Below, piece after piece: positions 31,932-43,000 of a stretch of DNA of 64,000 nucleotides. Position 1 is the first letter of the stretch. The number at the start of each line of letters is the position of its first letter. The notes under the pieces are model-generated. The model was not told where the DNA came from. It did not search any database and saw only the letters and a list, made by a program, of their open reading frames with translations. The DNA comes from Ceratobasidium sp. AG-K (taxonomy: Eukaryota > Basidiomycota > Agaricomycetes > Cantharellales > Ceratobasidiaceae), in contig JAWNGF010000004.1 of assembly GCA_037039685.1 (NCBI GenBank), positions 4,712,001 to 4,776,000 on the forward strand, in the 5' to 3' direction. The position numbers were made by a program, and so were the translations under genes.

Positions 31932-34121
31932 CTAGTTTTCCGACTCTGAATTGGTGGACTTGGTTTCTTCTGTTTCTCCTTCCTTCATTTCACCGGCTTT
32001 TCCTCTTACCGGTGCCTTTCCTTTGTCTTTGTAGGTCCATTCCTTTTTGCAATCAGCAATTGCATGTCCAGCTTCTCCACATTTGATGCAGAGGTTGTTT
32101 TCCTTGCAGCGTGTTTTCTCAGCCTTCGGGACAAGGTCTCCTTTCACTTGTTTTGTGGTTTTGGATCCTTCAGCCTTGTCTTCCTTCTTTCCTTTGTTTT
32201 GGGGCTTGGTAAGTTTTTGGATTTCTTTGGCTTGGAGGGCGATGTCGATCCATCCTTCTAAGTCCCTTTGTGCGGCAGTTCTCCTATCCCTGAGTTCTTT
32301 GCAGACAAGTTCCGCTTTGATCAGTCTGCTCAACCCTTGCCTGAAACGAGTGATCATGGTGGCATCGTTCCAATCTAGCTCTTGTGCAAGAAGTCGGAAT
32401 TCAGAGACATATTCACCTACGGATTTGTTTTGGTAGAGCCGTTGAATCCCTTGTTCTGCTTGGATTTTCTTGCTAGGGTCGCTCCACTGTTTCTCATAAG
32501 CGTTTTGGAAAGCTTCCCATGAATCCAGCCAAGGATGGTTTTTGTTGTTGTTGTACCAATTGAGGATGGGTTGTGCCCAGTTTCCTGCTGCTCCTTCTGC
32601 CATATTCATGAGGGTTGCGACAATTTGCTGCTCCTCAGTGTCATATTGATTTGGGTTCAGATGGAAGAATGCTTTCATCCGCGCAAGGAATGTTTTGGCG
32701 GCTGTTCCCCTCATTCCTTCAAATGCTTTGGGCATCTTGATGCGTGGCCCCAATCCATTCCCGTTTCCACCCTGTCCTGTTTGAAAAATGAAGGTTCTTC
32801 CTTCATCCCTGATTTGATAGCCTGATTGCCCTTGCACCTCAAACGAGGGAGATTGCCTTCCTTGGGGTGAGATGTTCCTCCTATGCGGGGGAGGTTCCCT
32901 AGGGTTTGGGTTTTCCATAGAAGTTTGTCTAGATTCCTCGTGTCGGTGATCCAACTCTACTTGGGCGTCTGCTCCAATTTGTTCAAGGAGATCAAACGTT
33001 TCTTGTCCCCCTGTTCGGATTTCCCTGAGTCGGTTGGTTTGATCTTGGAAACCTTCAGCAACTTCTTCATTGATCCATCCTAGAGTAACTGTAATGTTCC
33101 TCATTCCTTTGGCCATCCTTCCGATAGTTTCTTCTATCCTGTTGATCCAATCAACTTGGTTTTGCAGGTTCTGAGTGATCAGCTGATTTTGAGCCACCAG
33201 TTGTTGGTTGATGTACTCGAAGTTTTCTACTGATTGTTCAAATATTTGCTTGATTCTTTGTTGTGTGCGATCAACATTTCGGAGACGTTCGTAGAAGGTG
33301 TTGACTCCGTCTTTGGTTCTGGAAGCAATGCGCTCAATCTGCTGCATCATGTTGTTGTTTTCTTGCCATTGAAGATCCCATCTTCTCTCTAGTCCTTCAA
33401 TTCAAAGTGCCTGTACTGCGTTTTCTTGTTGATACTGGACTTGTAGTGTATTGAAAATTCTTTCCAATGTTTGTACTGCTCTTCCATCAGTGTTTTCAAT
33501 GATGATTTCCCTTCTCAATCGTTTGTCTTCAGAGATAGTTTCTACACTCCTTTGTGACTCAAAGGTTGAGGGGACACTCACTACACTTTGGCTTCTGGAA
33601 ACTACTGACATCACTGGAACTATGCCAGGAGTGGGAGGTGCCGGAGTTGTTTGTGGGAAAATGTTGTCTAAATTTGGCATTTCAAGGGGTGGTGGCAGAG
33701 GTCGTCAATTTGCTGATGACATTGATGGTCCTGGGGTTGCGTTTCTTTGACCAAATGGTGCAATTCCCGTCGGTCAAATGATCCTCATTGCATGTGGGCT
33801 GACTATTGTTCCCGGTTCCCTTTGTTCAATTCTTGGTGGAGGGCTATTGTTTGTGAGTTCAATCACCCTGATTGTTGGGGATGTTGATTGTTCATGGGAA
33901 CTGGTGGGTTCCTCCTGTGATGTCTTGACTATGTTGCCGATTCCTCCTGGGACGCTGGTGGATGGTGGCCTTGAAGTTCAGCTGTTGCTTCTGAGCGGTG
34001 CCGTCCAATCTCCAGCTCGATCCCTAGATGCCCTCAAAGGGTTTGTTCGTAATTTGACTATTTGTGGCGCGGGCTCAGTAGCCTGCCTGTTTGACGCTGC
34101 GCTTGAGGGCCTTGAGTTCAT
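31932..34121 (-). pseudogene. gag: Gag of element F, three in-frame TGA codons
   Basis: Starts at 34121 (MNSRPSSAASNRQATEP). One frame throughout to SESEN-stop at 31932. TGA at about 33974, 33779 and 33403, each an Arg codon in E3. Layout as in E3: Pro/Ser-rich N-terminus with VPGGIGNIV, coiled-coil middle, AAKTFLARMKAFF capsid block, CCHC knuckle CIKCGEAGHAIADC. No frameshifts, so decay is by C-to-T type change only. Confidence 0.85.
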
Positions 34122-34168
34122 GTTGTGAAGTCACGTGATCTGGCTTTCTTGTGGCTCAGTGGAAAAAG

Positions 34169-34180
34169 AGCTTGCTTTGC
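34169..34180 (-). other. Primer binding site of element F
   Basis: Sense gcaaagcaagct. Matches the 3' LTR self-primer perfectly but mismatches the 5' LTR (34381-34392 gcgaagcaagct) at one base. Confidence 0.7.
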
Positions 34181-34182
34181 AA

Positions 34183-34671
34183 TGTTGCAACCTGCTAAGT
34201 AGTAGAGTTGACGACTGCTAATTGCCTTGTTGACCGTGAGCAATAAGTCTAAGTAGACTAAATCGCTAAGGGAAATTGCTAGCTTCTAAGTAGAAGTCCT
34301 AGCTCCAAATCCCAAGTGGCTGCTGTAGTGGCTAAGTAGCCAAGTGCCTCTGATCACACACTGCAGGGAGAGTTGACGAGGCGAAGCAAGCTGGGGATGA
34401 CCATGCTTGCAAGCCAGTATATATACTCAGAAAGCAAGTGAGTCATAGTACATACATGAGTCACTTGTCTGAGTCAAAGTCCGAGTCATAAAGGGGGCTG
34501 CGCAGGCCAGCCAATAGAAAACAGCATGAGTCATAAGACTCACGGTGACACGTCATCCATACACCTCACTAAGCGAGGGAGAGGGCACATCTATACAGAA
34601 GAGGCGCTTAGGGCGCCAATGCAAGCCATGAGTCTGCAGAACAGAGACAGAGGGCGGGACAGGTCACAACA
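34183..34671 (-). repeat. 5' LTR of element F
   Basis: + strand tgttgcaacctgctaagtag to ggtcacaaca; TATA near 34420; TGAGTCA cluster about 34437-34535. Confidence 0.9.
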
Positions 34672-34676
34672 GAACG

Positions 34677-34857
34677 CCAGTCCCTGCTTGAACGGGAATG
34701 TCAATGCTCCCAGGCTCTCTCCCAACTGCTCCAGCAGGAGCAGGACTTTGAGCAGGCCAAGTGGGACGCAATGAATGTGCGTCTGGAGGAGGACATGCGG
34801 GCCCTGGTGGAACAATAAGGATGGGTGGCGATCAAGGAATGGATCACCCAAAAGTAG
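34677..34857 (+). pseudogene. ORF3 of element B2, C-terminal part
   Basis: Continues 25686-26770 across element F. Gln/Glu-rich coiled coil (SQLLQQEQDFEQAKW), then DMRALVEQ, TAA at 34816-34818, GWVAIKEWITQK and TAG at 34855-34857. E3 ends with the same DMR.LAERVGWLELKEW pattern, so the TAA is a secondary change. Confidence 0.7.
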
Positions 34858-34884
34858 TTGTGTGCAGTCCCCTACGTCCGACCT

Positions 34885-34897
34885 AAAAGGGGGGCAA
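34885..34897 (+). other. Polypurine tract of element B2
   Basis: aaaaggggggcaa directly before the 3' LTR, as in B1. Confidence 0.75.
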
Positions 34898-35190
34898 TGT
34901 TGTGACCCATGTACGACATCCTTGGACTCTGGCTGTGTGGCTTGGACTCTGGCACCTTAAGCGCCCAGTGTACAATGTATGGCTCTCTCCCACGTTTAGT
35001 GCGGTGTATGGATGACGTGTCACCTTGGCCCATATGGCCTTGCTGTCTTCTGGATCCTTCCCTTGGAAGGATTGTGCTTCTGGAATGTTCTTCCAGAAGT
35101 ACTTAGAGTTTGCTGACTGATACTGGTGCCTGATTGGCCAGTTTATGTATTGTACCACTTTGAGGCAAAAATGCCTCATGCTATATATAC
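34898..35190 (+). repeat. 3' LTR of element B2, left part
   Basis: First 293 bp of LTR-B. Similarity stops inside its TATA box (ctatatatac), where the C' LTR begins; the rest lies beyond the window. Confidence 0.88.
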
Positions 35191-35629
35191 TGTTGTGAGC
35201 CAGCTCCCTCCATTGGACTTGCCTGTTTCTGCCTTTGTGTTGTGTTACGTCCCCGTTTGCTGTGTTGCCACCTTCTTGTGGTTATCCTGTTACATTGTGT
35301 AATGCGGCTGTGCTTTGTACGAGTCATGTCTGTTCATACAGCATGACTCACATGGACACTCCTGACTGGCTTGTATGTATGACTCGTGCGGCTGCGCCTT
35401 GTATGACTCGGCCGTCTTCTCAATATATATAGAGGACCAACAAGCCTGGCAACCCCAGCTTGTTTTGTCTTGTCAAGACATCCCCTCTGAGTGACACTTA
35501 GAACCACCCCTACCCTCGAGAGCCTACAGACACTTAAGTGTGTTGCGGTTTGAGAGGTCACTTAGGTCTTAGTGCTGTCCACTCTCCATCGTGGCTTGTC
35601 TCATAGCCACCAAGAAGAAGCTTATGACA
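35191..35629 (+). repeat. 5' LTR of element C' (LTR-C, 439 bp)
   Basis: tgttgtgagcc to gcttatgaca. TATA at about 35422-35430; self-primer agcttgttttgt at 35457-35468. Confidence 0.9.
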
Positions 35630-35631
35630 TT

Positions 35632-35643
35632 ACAAAACAAGCT
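35632..35643 (+). other. Primer binding site of element C'
   Basis: acaaaacaagct, exact complement of 35457-35468. Confidence 0.75.
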
Positions 35644-35651
35644 TAACAATC

Positions 35652-37634
35652 ATGTCCATTCAGGAGGACGCCGGATTGCGTCTTGCAACACCATTATCAA
35701 TAAGGAGAGGAACAAGTAGGGCTTCAAGACCTACAAGTTCCCTCAACGAGCAAGATATTGCACAAGCACGGGCCGGAGGACCAGCAAGGTCTTGCCCACA
35801 AAGCCAAGCCTCTATGCCCAGAACATTCAACACTGAGAACGTTTCAGTCATACAAGAAGAACCCACCATTGTTACTAGAGAACCAGGCGATTTTAGCGAC
35901 AACCCCACACCGGTCACAATTTGAATCCCTATCTCAAACGTAACTCCAGGCCCATCACGTCCACTATGGCCTATGGGATCCAGAAGACAGTTTTTTTCCC
36001 CTCAGCCTGAAGCTCATGGAGGCGTATCCCTTGTTCCTATCAGACCCCCCCCCACGCCACACATTTCCAATGCCTCCCAAGTACCCCAGATTGCGGGAAC
36101 TATCACCAACGCCAGTCCTATCCCAATAAGCTCTCAGGCTGTGACACCTGTCAACCCAGCACCTCCATATGTACCACAAGGGTATTCGCAGCAAGCAACA
36201 GCAACTGAAGGTCAAGACGTCCCTGGGATTCCCAGCTCAAGTTCTAGCTCCAGTAATAGGACTATGATCAACAATCTTGACAAACTCGACGATCTTCACC
36301 TTGGAAGGCACAACGCACTCTTAAGGATTATTGATGGAATGAGGATAACAATCGATAGAAGACTCAATGGGTTAGAACAATCTACCCAGGTGTTGGCTAA
36401 CAACCAACAAATCTTCAATGATTCCCTCAACAACCTACAAGGAACCCTGACACATATCCTGACTGCCGCACAAAACAGTGAACACAACAGCTTCCTGGTC
36501 GGACAAGACGTAATCCGCCTAAGAAACGAAGTCATGAACACACAAGGATTGGTAAACAATGTACAGGAGGATCTTAACACCATGAGGCAGGCACAGTTAG
36601 CCTGGAACAAAGCAGTCACCCAAGGACTAGAAGGGCTAAGGGAAGACGGAAGGATTGCATTCAGACAAATTAACACCATACAGGAAACAATCAACAACAT
36701 GCGCGAACAGATGTATGAAGCATCCCTACACACTGTATCACCTCCCCAGCCCAAAGCAGAATCTACCAGGATCGACAAATTGGAACAAAGGCTACATCAG
36801 CTTTCTGAAAACCCTGACAACAGAAGGGAAAACAGGCGTCCAAAAGTAACTAGACCAGAAGCTTTTGACGGGAAGAAAGGAGAAGGAGCAGAAATGTTCA
36901 TCACCCAGATGGAAAGCTACTTTGTCAGGTTGGGTGACCAATACAGCTTGGGACAAGAACGGATTAGAGAAGCGCTAGCAAATTTTAAATCAGATAACAG
37001 ATCCGCCACACATTGGGCCCAAGTGTTACTCCGATCCATGAACAATGGGGTATCTGATCCAAACCTATTGTCATGGGAAACATTCAAATTGCACTTCATG
37101 GAACAATTTAGCGACCCTAACAAGAAGGCTAAGGCGGAAGCCAATATCCAAAAAAGCAAACAAGTCAACTCAGTAGCAAACTATGCAACAGAATTCCGCT
37201 TTCACATGGTGGATGTAAATTGGGGGGAAGAAGCGCTTATCAACCAATTCAAAGAAGGACTCAAACTGGAAATCAAAACAGAATTGGCACAATTCAAACT
37301 GTCCCTTATCAATGAAGATGGAACTGAAAGGCAGCTTAACCTTAACCAATGGATCACTCTTGCAATCTCCATCAACCAAAAATTGCAACAGATTAAAGCA
37401 TCCACCAGAAAGAAAACACCCCAAACAACCACCACCGGGCAAGTCTCTACAAAATGGCTTCCAGATAAAGTATACAAGGCGAGAATAGCATCAAATCGAT
37501 GTCTGAAGTGCGGTCAAGAAGGTCACCGTTTGCTCAAATGCTCGTCCAAGGAATGGATAACAACTGAGCCCAGCATAAAGGGAAGAGAAGCTACGATCAT
37601 AGAAGACTCGGGAAAAGAAGGGGTCTCCCTCTAA
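35652..37634 (+). pseudogene. gag: Gag of element C', one in-frame TGA
   Basis: Starts MSIQEDAGLRL. TGA at 35922-35924 where C has an Arg codon; otherwise open to 37634. Pro-rich N-terminus, coiled-coil middle (RLNGLEQSTQVLANNQQIFN), capsid block AEMFITQMESYF, knuckle CLKCGQEGHRLLKC. Ends DSGKEGVSL with gggaaaa 25 nt before the stop. Needed for particle assembly when intact. Confidence 0.85.
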
Positions 37635-37636
37635 CT

Positions 37637-38396
37637 GTGTGTGGAGAGACCAAAGAACCAGCAGTGGAAACAATGTACTTTAGAGCAACAGACGAATCAA
37701 CCATTGTTTACACAAATATTGCCGGAATCACAGAACCTGTCCCTACCCTCATCGATTCAGGAGCTTCAAAAAACTTTATGGACATCTCTTGGGCCCGCTC
37801 CAACAACATCCCTCTCATTGAACTTCCCTCTCCACGGAAAGTAATAGGGATCCAGGGAAAAGAACTCTTGCACCAAATACGCTTCAAAGCCAAGCTCATA
37901 CTGGACATAGAAGGAAAACCCTTCAAACAAATCTTTTTCGCTATGCCTACTGGAGAAACCAAGCTCATTTTAGGACTTGAATGGTTAGAAGAAGCAAACC
38001 CCAATATTGACTGGAAAACAAAGCACATATCATGGCGACCAGAACCCATACAGGCAAGAACGGCCTCAATAGACGACCTACCAGAAGAGTTCAAGGAATT
38101 TGCCGACATGTTTAGCGAGGAAAAATTCAAGAGAATTCTGGATCATCGCCCATACAATTGCGCCATCGACTTCAAGGAAGGGGCTGAGCTTCCAAAACCG
38201 GCCAGACCTATCCTGCTCTCACTGGCTGAATCAATTGCACTAAGGGAATACTTGGATGAGGAAATCACTGCCGGGAAAATTTGACCTAGCAAATCCCCCA
38301 TTGCATCACCTTGTTTCTTTGTCAAAAAACCTATTGATCCAAAGAATCCAGAAGCAGTGCGACAACTACGGCTTGTTTAGGACCTCAGAGGAGTAA
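37637..38396 (+). pseudogene. pol: Pol of element C', protease and start of RT
   Basis: VCGETKEPAVE start, protease LIDSGASKNF, linker and RT N-terminus. TGA at 38282-38284 and TAG at 38378-38380 replace Arg and Gln codons of C. Cut at 38396 (RGV|NAITKD) by E2. Confidence 0.85.
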
Positions 38397-38896
38397 TGTC
38401 GCAACCTGCTAATGCCTATGGTTGACGACCGCTAATGGCCTTTGAGATGTGGGAACAATATGTGATAAGTCTTCTAAGACTCTATCACTAAGGTGGACAA
38501 ACGCTAGTCTTGTCAGTACAAGTCACTAGCTCCTAAGTCCAAGTGGCTGCGCTGAAGGCTAAGTAGCCAAGTGCCTTTGATCACACTGCAGGGAGAGTTG
38601 ACAAGGCGAAGCAAGCTGGGGATGACCATGCTTGCAAGCCAGTATATATACTCAGAAAGCAAGTGAGTCATAGTACATACATGAGTCACTTGTCTGAGTC
38701 AAAGTCCGAGTCATAAAGGGGGGCTGCGCAGGCCAGCCAATAGAAAACAGCATGAGTCATATGACTCATGGTAACACGTCATCTATACACCTCACTAAAC
38801 GAGGGAGAGGGCCACAACTATACAGAAGGCGCTGTAAGGCGCCGGTACAAGCCACGAGAACGCAAGAAGAGACAGAGGGAGGGACGGGTCACGACA
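38397..38896 (-). repeat. 3' LTR of element E2
   Basis: + strand tgtcgcaacctgctaatgcc to ggtcacgaca. Its first 170 bp differ from the E3/F type; the promoter half is shared. Confidence 0.92.
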
Positions 38897-38936
38897 TTGC
38901 CCCCCCACAAAGGCGAGTGTAGTGGAGCGCACTCGC

Positions 38937-40076
38937 CTATTTGCGGGCGACCCATTCCTTCAGTTCCAGCCACCCAACGCGTTCCGCCAGGGCGCGCATG
39001 TCCGCCTCGAGGACCTCGTTCATTCGGTCCCATTTCTCCTGGTAGAGGCGGTCAAGCTCCTCTTGGTGGAGTTGCTGCAGGCGCTCGAGTTCTGCTGATT
39101 CTCGCTTGGACCATTGTTCTTGTCTATGGTCCAGCCACTTGTTGAGCTGCTCGACTGACCAGGACCCGCACTGAACGAGGCGATAGGCCTCGAGGACGTT
39201 GGCGTCACATGGCATTCGATCGCTTGGCGGGTGTGGATCCATGTTGGCAATGGCGTTGCCAACATCGGCAATGAGGGCCTCGACGTTTGCTCGTGCCTTG
39301 TCCCAGGTGGCCTCCCATTCTCGTTCGAGTTGTTCGGCCTCGGAGCTAGGAGGTGCAGCGGGGCCTTCGATGACCTCTTCCCTGACATCTTCCATTGGCT
39401 GTCCTGCCAGGTTGACGTGTCCGCTTCCGTCGGCGCCTTTTGACCAATCAATGGCGTTGAAAGCGGGATCATCTCTTGGGTAAGTGCTTGTGGGGACTGG
39501 TAAGTGTTCCGACTCACAGTCCGCGGGCCATCCTGACTCGAAGTCAGTGGCACAAGGGCGCCACCATATTCCCTCCTCGTCACGGTGTCCGCCGTTGTCG
39601 AGGGCCAGTCGGGGGTCGTTTTCCCTCTTGAACCATTCGTCCCCCTCCCATTTGTAACCGGTGTCTCGGTTCCAGGCATCCTTGCTCTTGAGGACCACGT
39701 CGTGAACCGTAAGTCCGATGCAGCCGCGGCAGTGATAGTATTTGCTGCGGCCGATGTCTGTCGGATCGTAGGGTCGGGTGTCTGGGTGACTGACCCAGAG
39801 CAGGGAGCCGAGTCGGGGGATGATGAGGGACTTGCGTTCCTCGTCCCACTTGATGTTCGCCCGTTCCCGCAGGGGTATGTACCCCAGTTGGACGCCTGGT
39901 TCAAGTTGCTCGGCCAGGACCTTGGCCTCATTGAGGGACCAGGGAGCGGTGTCCCTGTTGTTGATGGCGTACTCGCCCGTTCCGGCGAGCATGAGGGCTT
40001 TCTTGTAGGCCCTAGCCTTCTTGTACTCCGAGGACTTGGAGCAGGAGGTGGAGGAGACGGCGCGGTAGGCAGGCAT
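38937..40076 (-). CDS. ORF3 of element E2, accessory protein of unknown function
   Basis: 379 codons from MPAYRAVSSTSC to GWLELKEWVARK. Blocks in order: GEYAINNRDTAPWSLNEAK, a GYIPLRERANIKWDEE block, LGSLLWVSHPDTR, IGRSKYYHCRGCIGLTVHDV, KWEGDEWFKRE, a Trp/Pro-rich variable region, then acidic helices and a C-terminal coiled coil (ELERLQQLHQEELDRLYQEK). No membrane span, no signal peptide, no enzyme signature I know. CxGC could be half of a metal site; a second Cys pair is not obvious. Overlaps pol by 1057 nt in the -1 frame. GC-rich with GCC/GAG codons against an A-rich gag-pol. A TACAAAAAG box lies about 104 nt upstream (40189-40181). Confidence 0.7.
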   Translation of the reverse strand: MPAYRAVSSTSCSKSSEYKKARAYKKALMLAGTGEYAINNRDTAPWSLNEAKVLAEQLEPGVQLGYIPLRERANIKWDEERKSLIIPRLGSLLWVSHPDTRPYDPTDIGRSKYYHCRGCIGLTVHDVVLKSKDAWNRDTGYKWEGDEWFKRENDPRLALDNGGHRDEEGIWWRPCATDFESGWPADCESEHLPVPTSTYPRDDPAFNAIDWSKGADGSGHVNLAGQPMEDVREEVIEGPAAPPSSEAEQLEREWEATWDKARANVEALIADVGNAIANMDPHPPSDRMPCDANVLEAYRLVQCGSWSVEQLNKWLDHRQEQWSKRESAELERLQQLHQEELDRLYQEKWDRMNEVLEADMRALAERVGWLELKEWVARK

Positions 40077-43000
40077 CTTTGTCTGAGGAAAGAGTTGGTA
40101 AGAGGGGAAGTAGCTTGTAGAGTGCAAGTGGTAGTTGGCTGAGAAGCTGGGGTGATGATTTCTGCGGCTTTCCCTCTTGTCTTTTTGTACTCTGGGGAAA
40201 TGAAATTCGGAGGGAGCGGGCCGTTGGGAAAGTCCTTCTGGAATTTTCTCATGACATGAGTCAGTCCGGCAAAGTTCTCCGCCGGTTCTTCTGTGTCTTC
40301 CAGGGGGCTGTAGCCCTTCCATCTGATGCCGTATTTCAGCCCATCAGGGTCTTGGTGCCAATCCACAACCTTCTCTACTTCATATTCTTCCTCACCTTCT
40401 TCGGTAATGATTGGCGGGGGTCGCGGTTGATTTCGTTGGAAATCTAGGTCTTCAGTATAGGGAGTCAACATGTTTCCATGGAAAACGTTGTGGATGCGCA
40501 TGGATTTTGGAAGATCAAGTTGGTAAGCGTGTGAAGAGATCTGTTTCTTCACGACAAAGGGACCTGTCTTCTTGTCGTCAAGCTTCTTGCTTGGTCGTTT
40601 TGTGGTAATGTTGGTAGTCAGGAGCCACACGTTGTCTCCTTCCTTGTATTGTGTTTTTGGGGTCTCTTCCTTTGACTGATGATATTCCATCAGAGCCCTT
40701 GTTTCTTCCCATACCATTTCCATATCCTTTGTCCACTTGTCTCCTTCTGGGGAGCGAGTCACGTAGTCTTCAATAGACCATTTGGGAGTCATACCATAGA
40801 TGACCTCAAATGGGGATTTGTTTGTGACTCGGTTCTTGTGATTGTTGTGGCAAAATTCCGCGATAGGTAACCATTTTGCCCAGTCATCTTGCTTGTGATT
40901 TCCAAAGATACGTATCCATCCTTCAAGCCACTGGTTTGTTCTTTCTACCAAGCCATCCGTTTCAGGGTGGAAGGCTGTGGAGAAAGTTCCTTGGATTCCT
41001 AGCCGTTTGTAGACAGCTTCTAGGAAGTGCGATTTGAAGGTAGTTCCTCTATCCGAAACAGTGGTTTTGGGGAATCCATGGAGACGCCATACTTCCTTCA
41101 CAAAGATATCGGCAAGTTCCTCCGAGTTTGTGGATTCTTTGCAGGGAATGAAGTGTGCCATTCTGGAAAAGCGGTCCATCACAACAAGGACGCTGTCAAA
41201 CCCTTGTGATTTTGGTAGTTTCACAATAAAGTCATAAGCGATATTTTCCCAGGGTTTTTTCGGAATGGGCAAGGGTTTGAGGGGTAGGTGTCCTTTGCTT
41301 CCCTTCCCCCTCTGGCACGCTTCACAGCTTTCAACATACTTGTTGACTTGGGCTTTCATGCCTGGCCAGTAGTAGTTTCTAGAGATGAGTTCTAGGGTCC
41401 TGGCTTGTCCTTGGTGACCCGCAATGGGTGAGTCGTGGTAAAGCTTGAGAAGCTTCAGTTTGATGTCTTTTTCCTCAGGAACGACAATTCTTCCTTGATA
41501 CCAGAGGAGATTTTCGCTCATCTCGTAGTCCTTGAATTGTTTCCTCACAGAGGGAGGTAGGTCTTCCTTCCTCTTTGTGCTTTTGACCAGGGTTTCCAAG
41601 CTTTCGTCCTCCTCTAGGGCTTCCCTGATTTCCGCAATGATGTTGTCACCCATCCGGGCTGAGAATCCCTTGAAGTTCTCGGCAGAGATCATCACTTGTT
41701 CTGCGGACGCGATATCACTGTGATCACTTCTTCTTGAGAGGATGTCCGGTTTTTCCGACATTTTGCCAGGTCTGTAGTGGATCTCGAAATTGTAGCTTGC
41801 CAGCATGAGAAGCCATCTGTTGTGTCTTCGGTTGAAGGTGCTGGCTTTTTGCCAGTAAGTGAGGTTTTTGTGATCTGTGTAGATCACTATTGGCTCCTTT
41901 GTGCCTTCCAGGTGGATCCGCCAGTGTCGTAAGGCTTCTATGATAGCAAGAAGCTCTTTGTCATGTGTGTCGTAGTTCAGCTCTGCCTCCTTGAAACTTT
42001 TTGAGAGAAATCCTACTGGGTGTAAGTAACCATCCTTTTGCCGTTGGCTAAGAATAGCTCCCATTGCAACCCCTGAGGCATCCGTTTCAAGGAAGTACTG
42101 CTTTGATTCGTCGGGGTGTGCTAGCACCGGTTCCTTTGAGATGACCTCCTTCAGGGAGTCAAAGGCTTCCTGGTGTTCGGGATTCCATTCCCACTTTCTG
42201 TCCTTTCTTGTCAATTGAGTCAGGGGCTTGACAATTGAGGAGAAGGCTACTACGAATCTTCTATAGAAGTTGCAGAAACCAATGAACGCTTGTAATTGTT
42301 TCACAGTTTTTGGGGTGGGCCATTCTTGGATAGTTTTGATCTTGTCCTTGTTCATGGAAATGCCGTTTTCGTCGACGACGAACCCAACCCAGTCAGCCCT
42401 TTTTCCATAGAAGGTACATTTCTTCAGATTTCCAAAGAGGTTGTTCTTCCTCAATCTTTGCAAGACTTCCTTGATATCTATGGTATGCTGATTTCTTCCT
42501 CTAGAAATAATAAGGATGTCGTTGATGTAGATCACAATCTTCACTCCGATCATGTCTCTGAAGATGTGGTCCATCATTCTTTGAAAAGTGGAAGGTGCAT
42601 TTTTGAGCCCAAAGGCCATCACGGTGTATTCGAAAAGCCCTTCTGAGGTGATGAAAGCTGTCTTCCACTCGTCTCCTTCTCTGATTCTAACATTCCAAAA
42701 GCCATTCTTCAGGTCGAGGGAAGTGATGAAAAGTTCTTCTTTCGAACTTTCACCGGTCTTCTTGAAAATTTCTAGAAGCTGTTCGAGTAGTGGAATGGGG
42801 TATCGGTCCGGGATGGTTTCTTCATTTGCTCCTCTGTAGTCAACAACTGGGCGTAGGTCAGGTATGGTCTGTCCTTCCTTCAGTGCTTTTTTGACGAAGA
42901 AAAGGCTTGCGGCTAAGGGAGATTTGCTGGGTCTAATACGTCCTGATCGGAGTTCATTTGCAATGTATTCCTTTGTAGCTTCTCTTTCCTTTGGTGACAG

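Larger units (their letters stand above)
26771..34671 (-). mobile_element. Element F: Ty3/gypsy retrotransposon (E group) inserted in B2 ORF3
   Basis: LTRs 26771-27259 and 34183-34671 (489 bp each, about 10 differences), flanked by gaacg (26766-26770 and 34672-34676). Antisense to its host B2. Gag, pol and ORF3 present; gag has three CGA-to-TGA stops, RT has YIND and integrase has SNRG, so it is inactive. Confidence 0.92.

Noticed and set aside
39585..40142. + strand ORF of 185 codons
   Set aside because: Antisense shadow of E2 ORF3.
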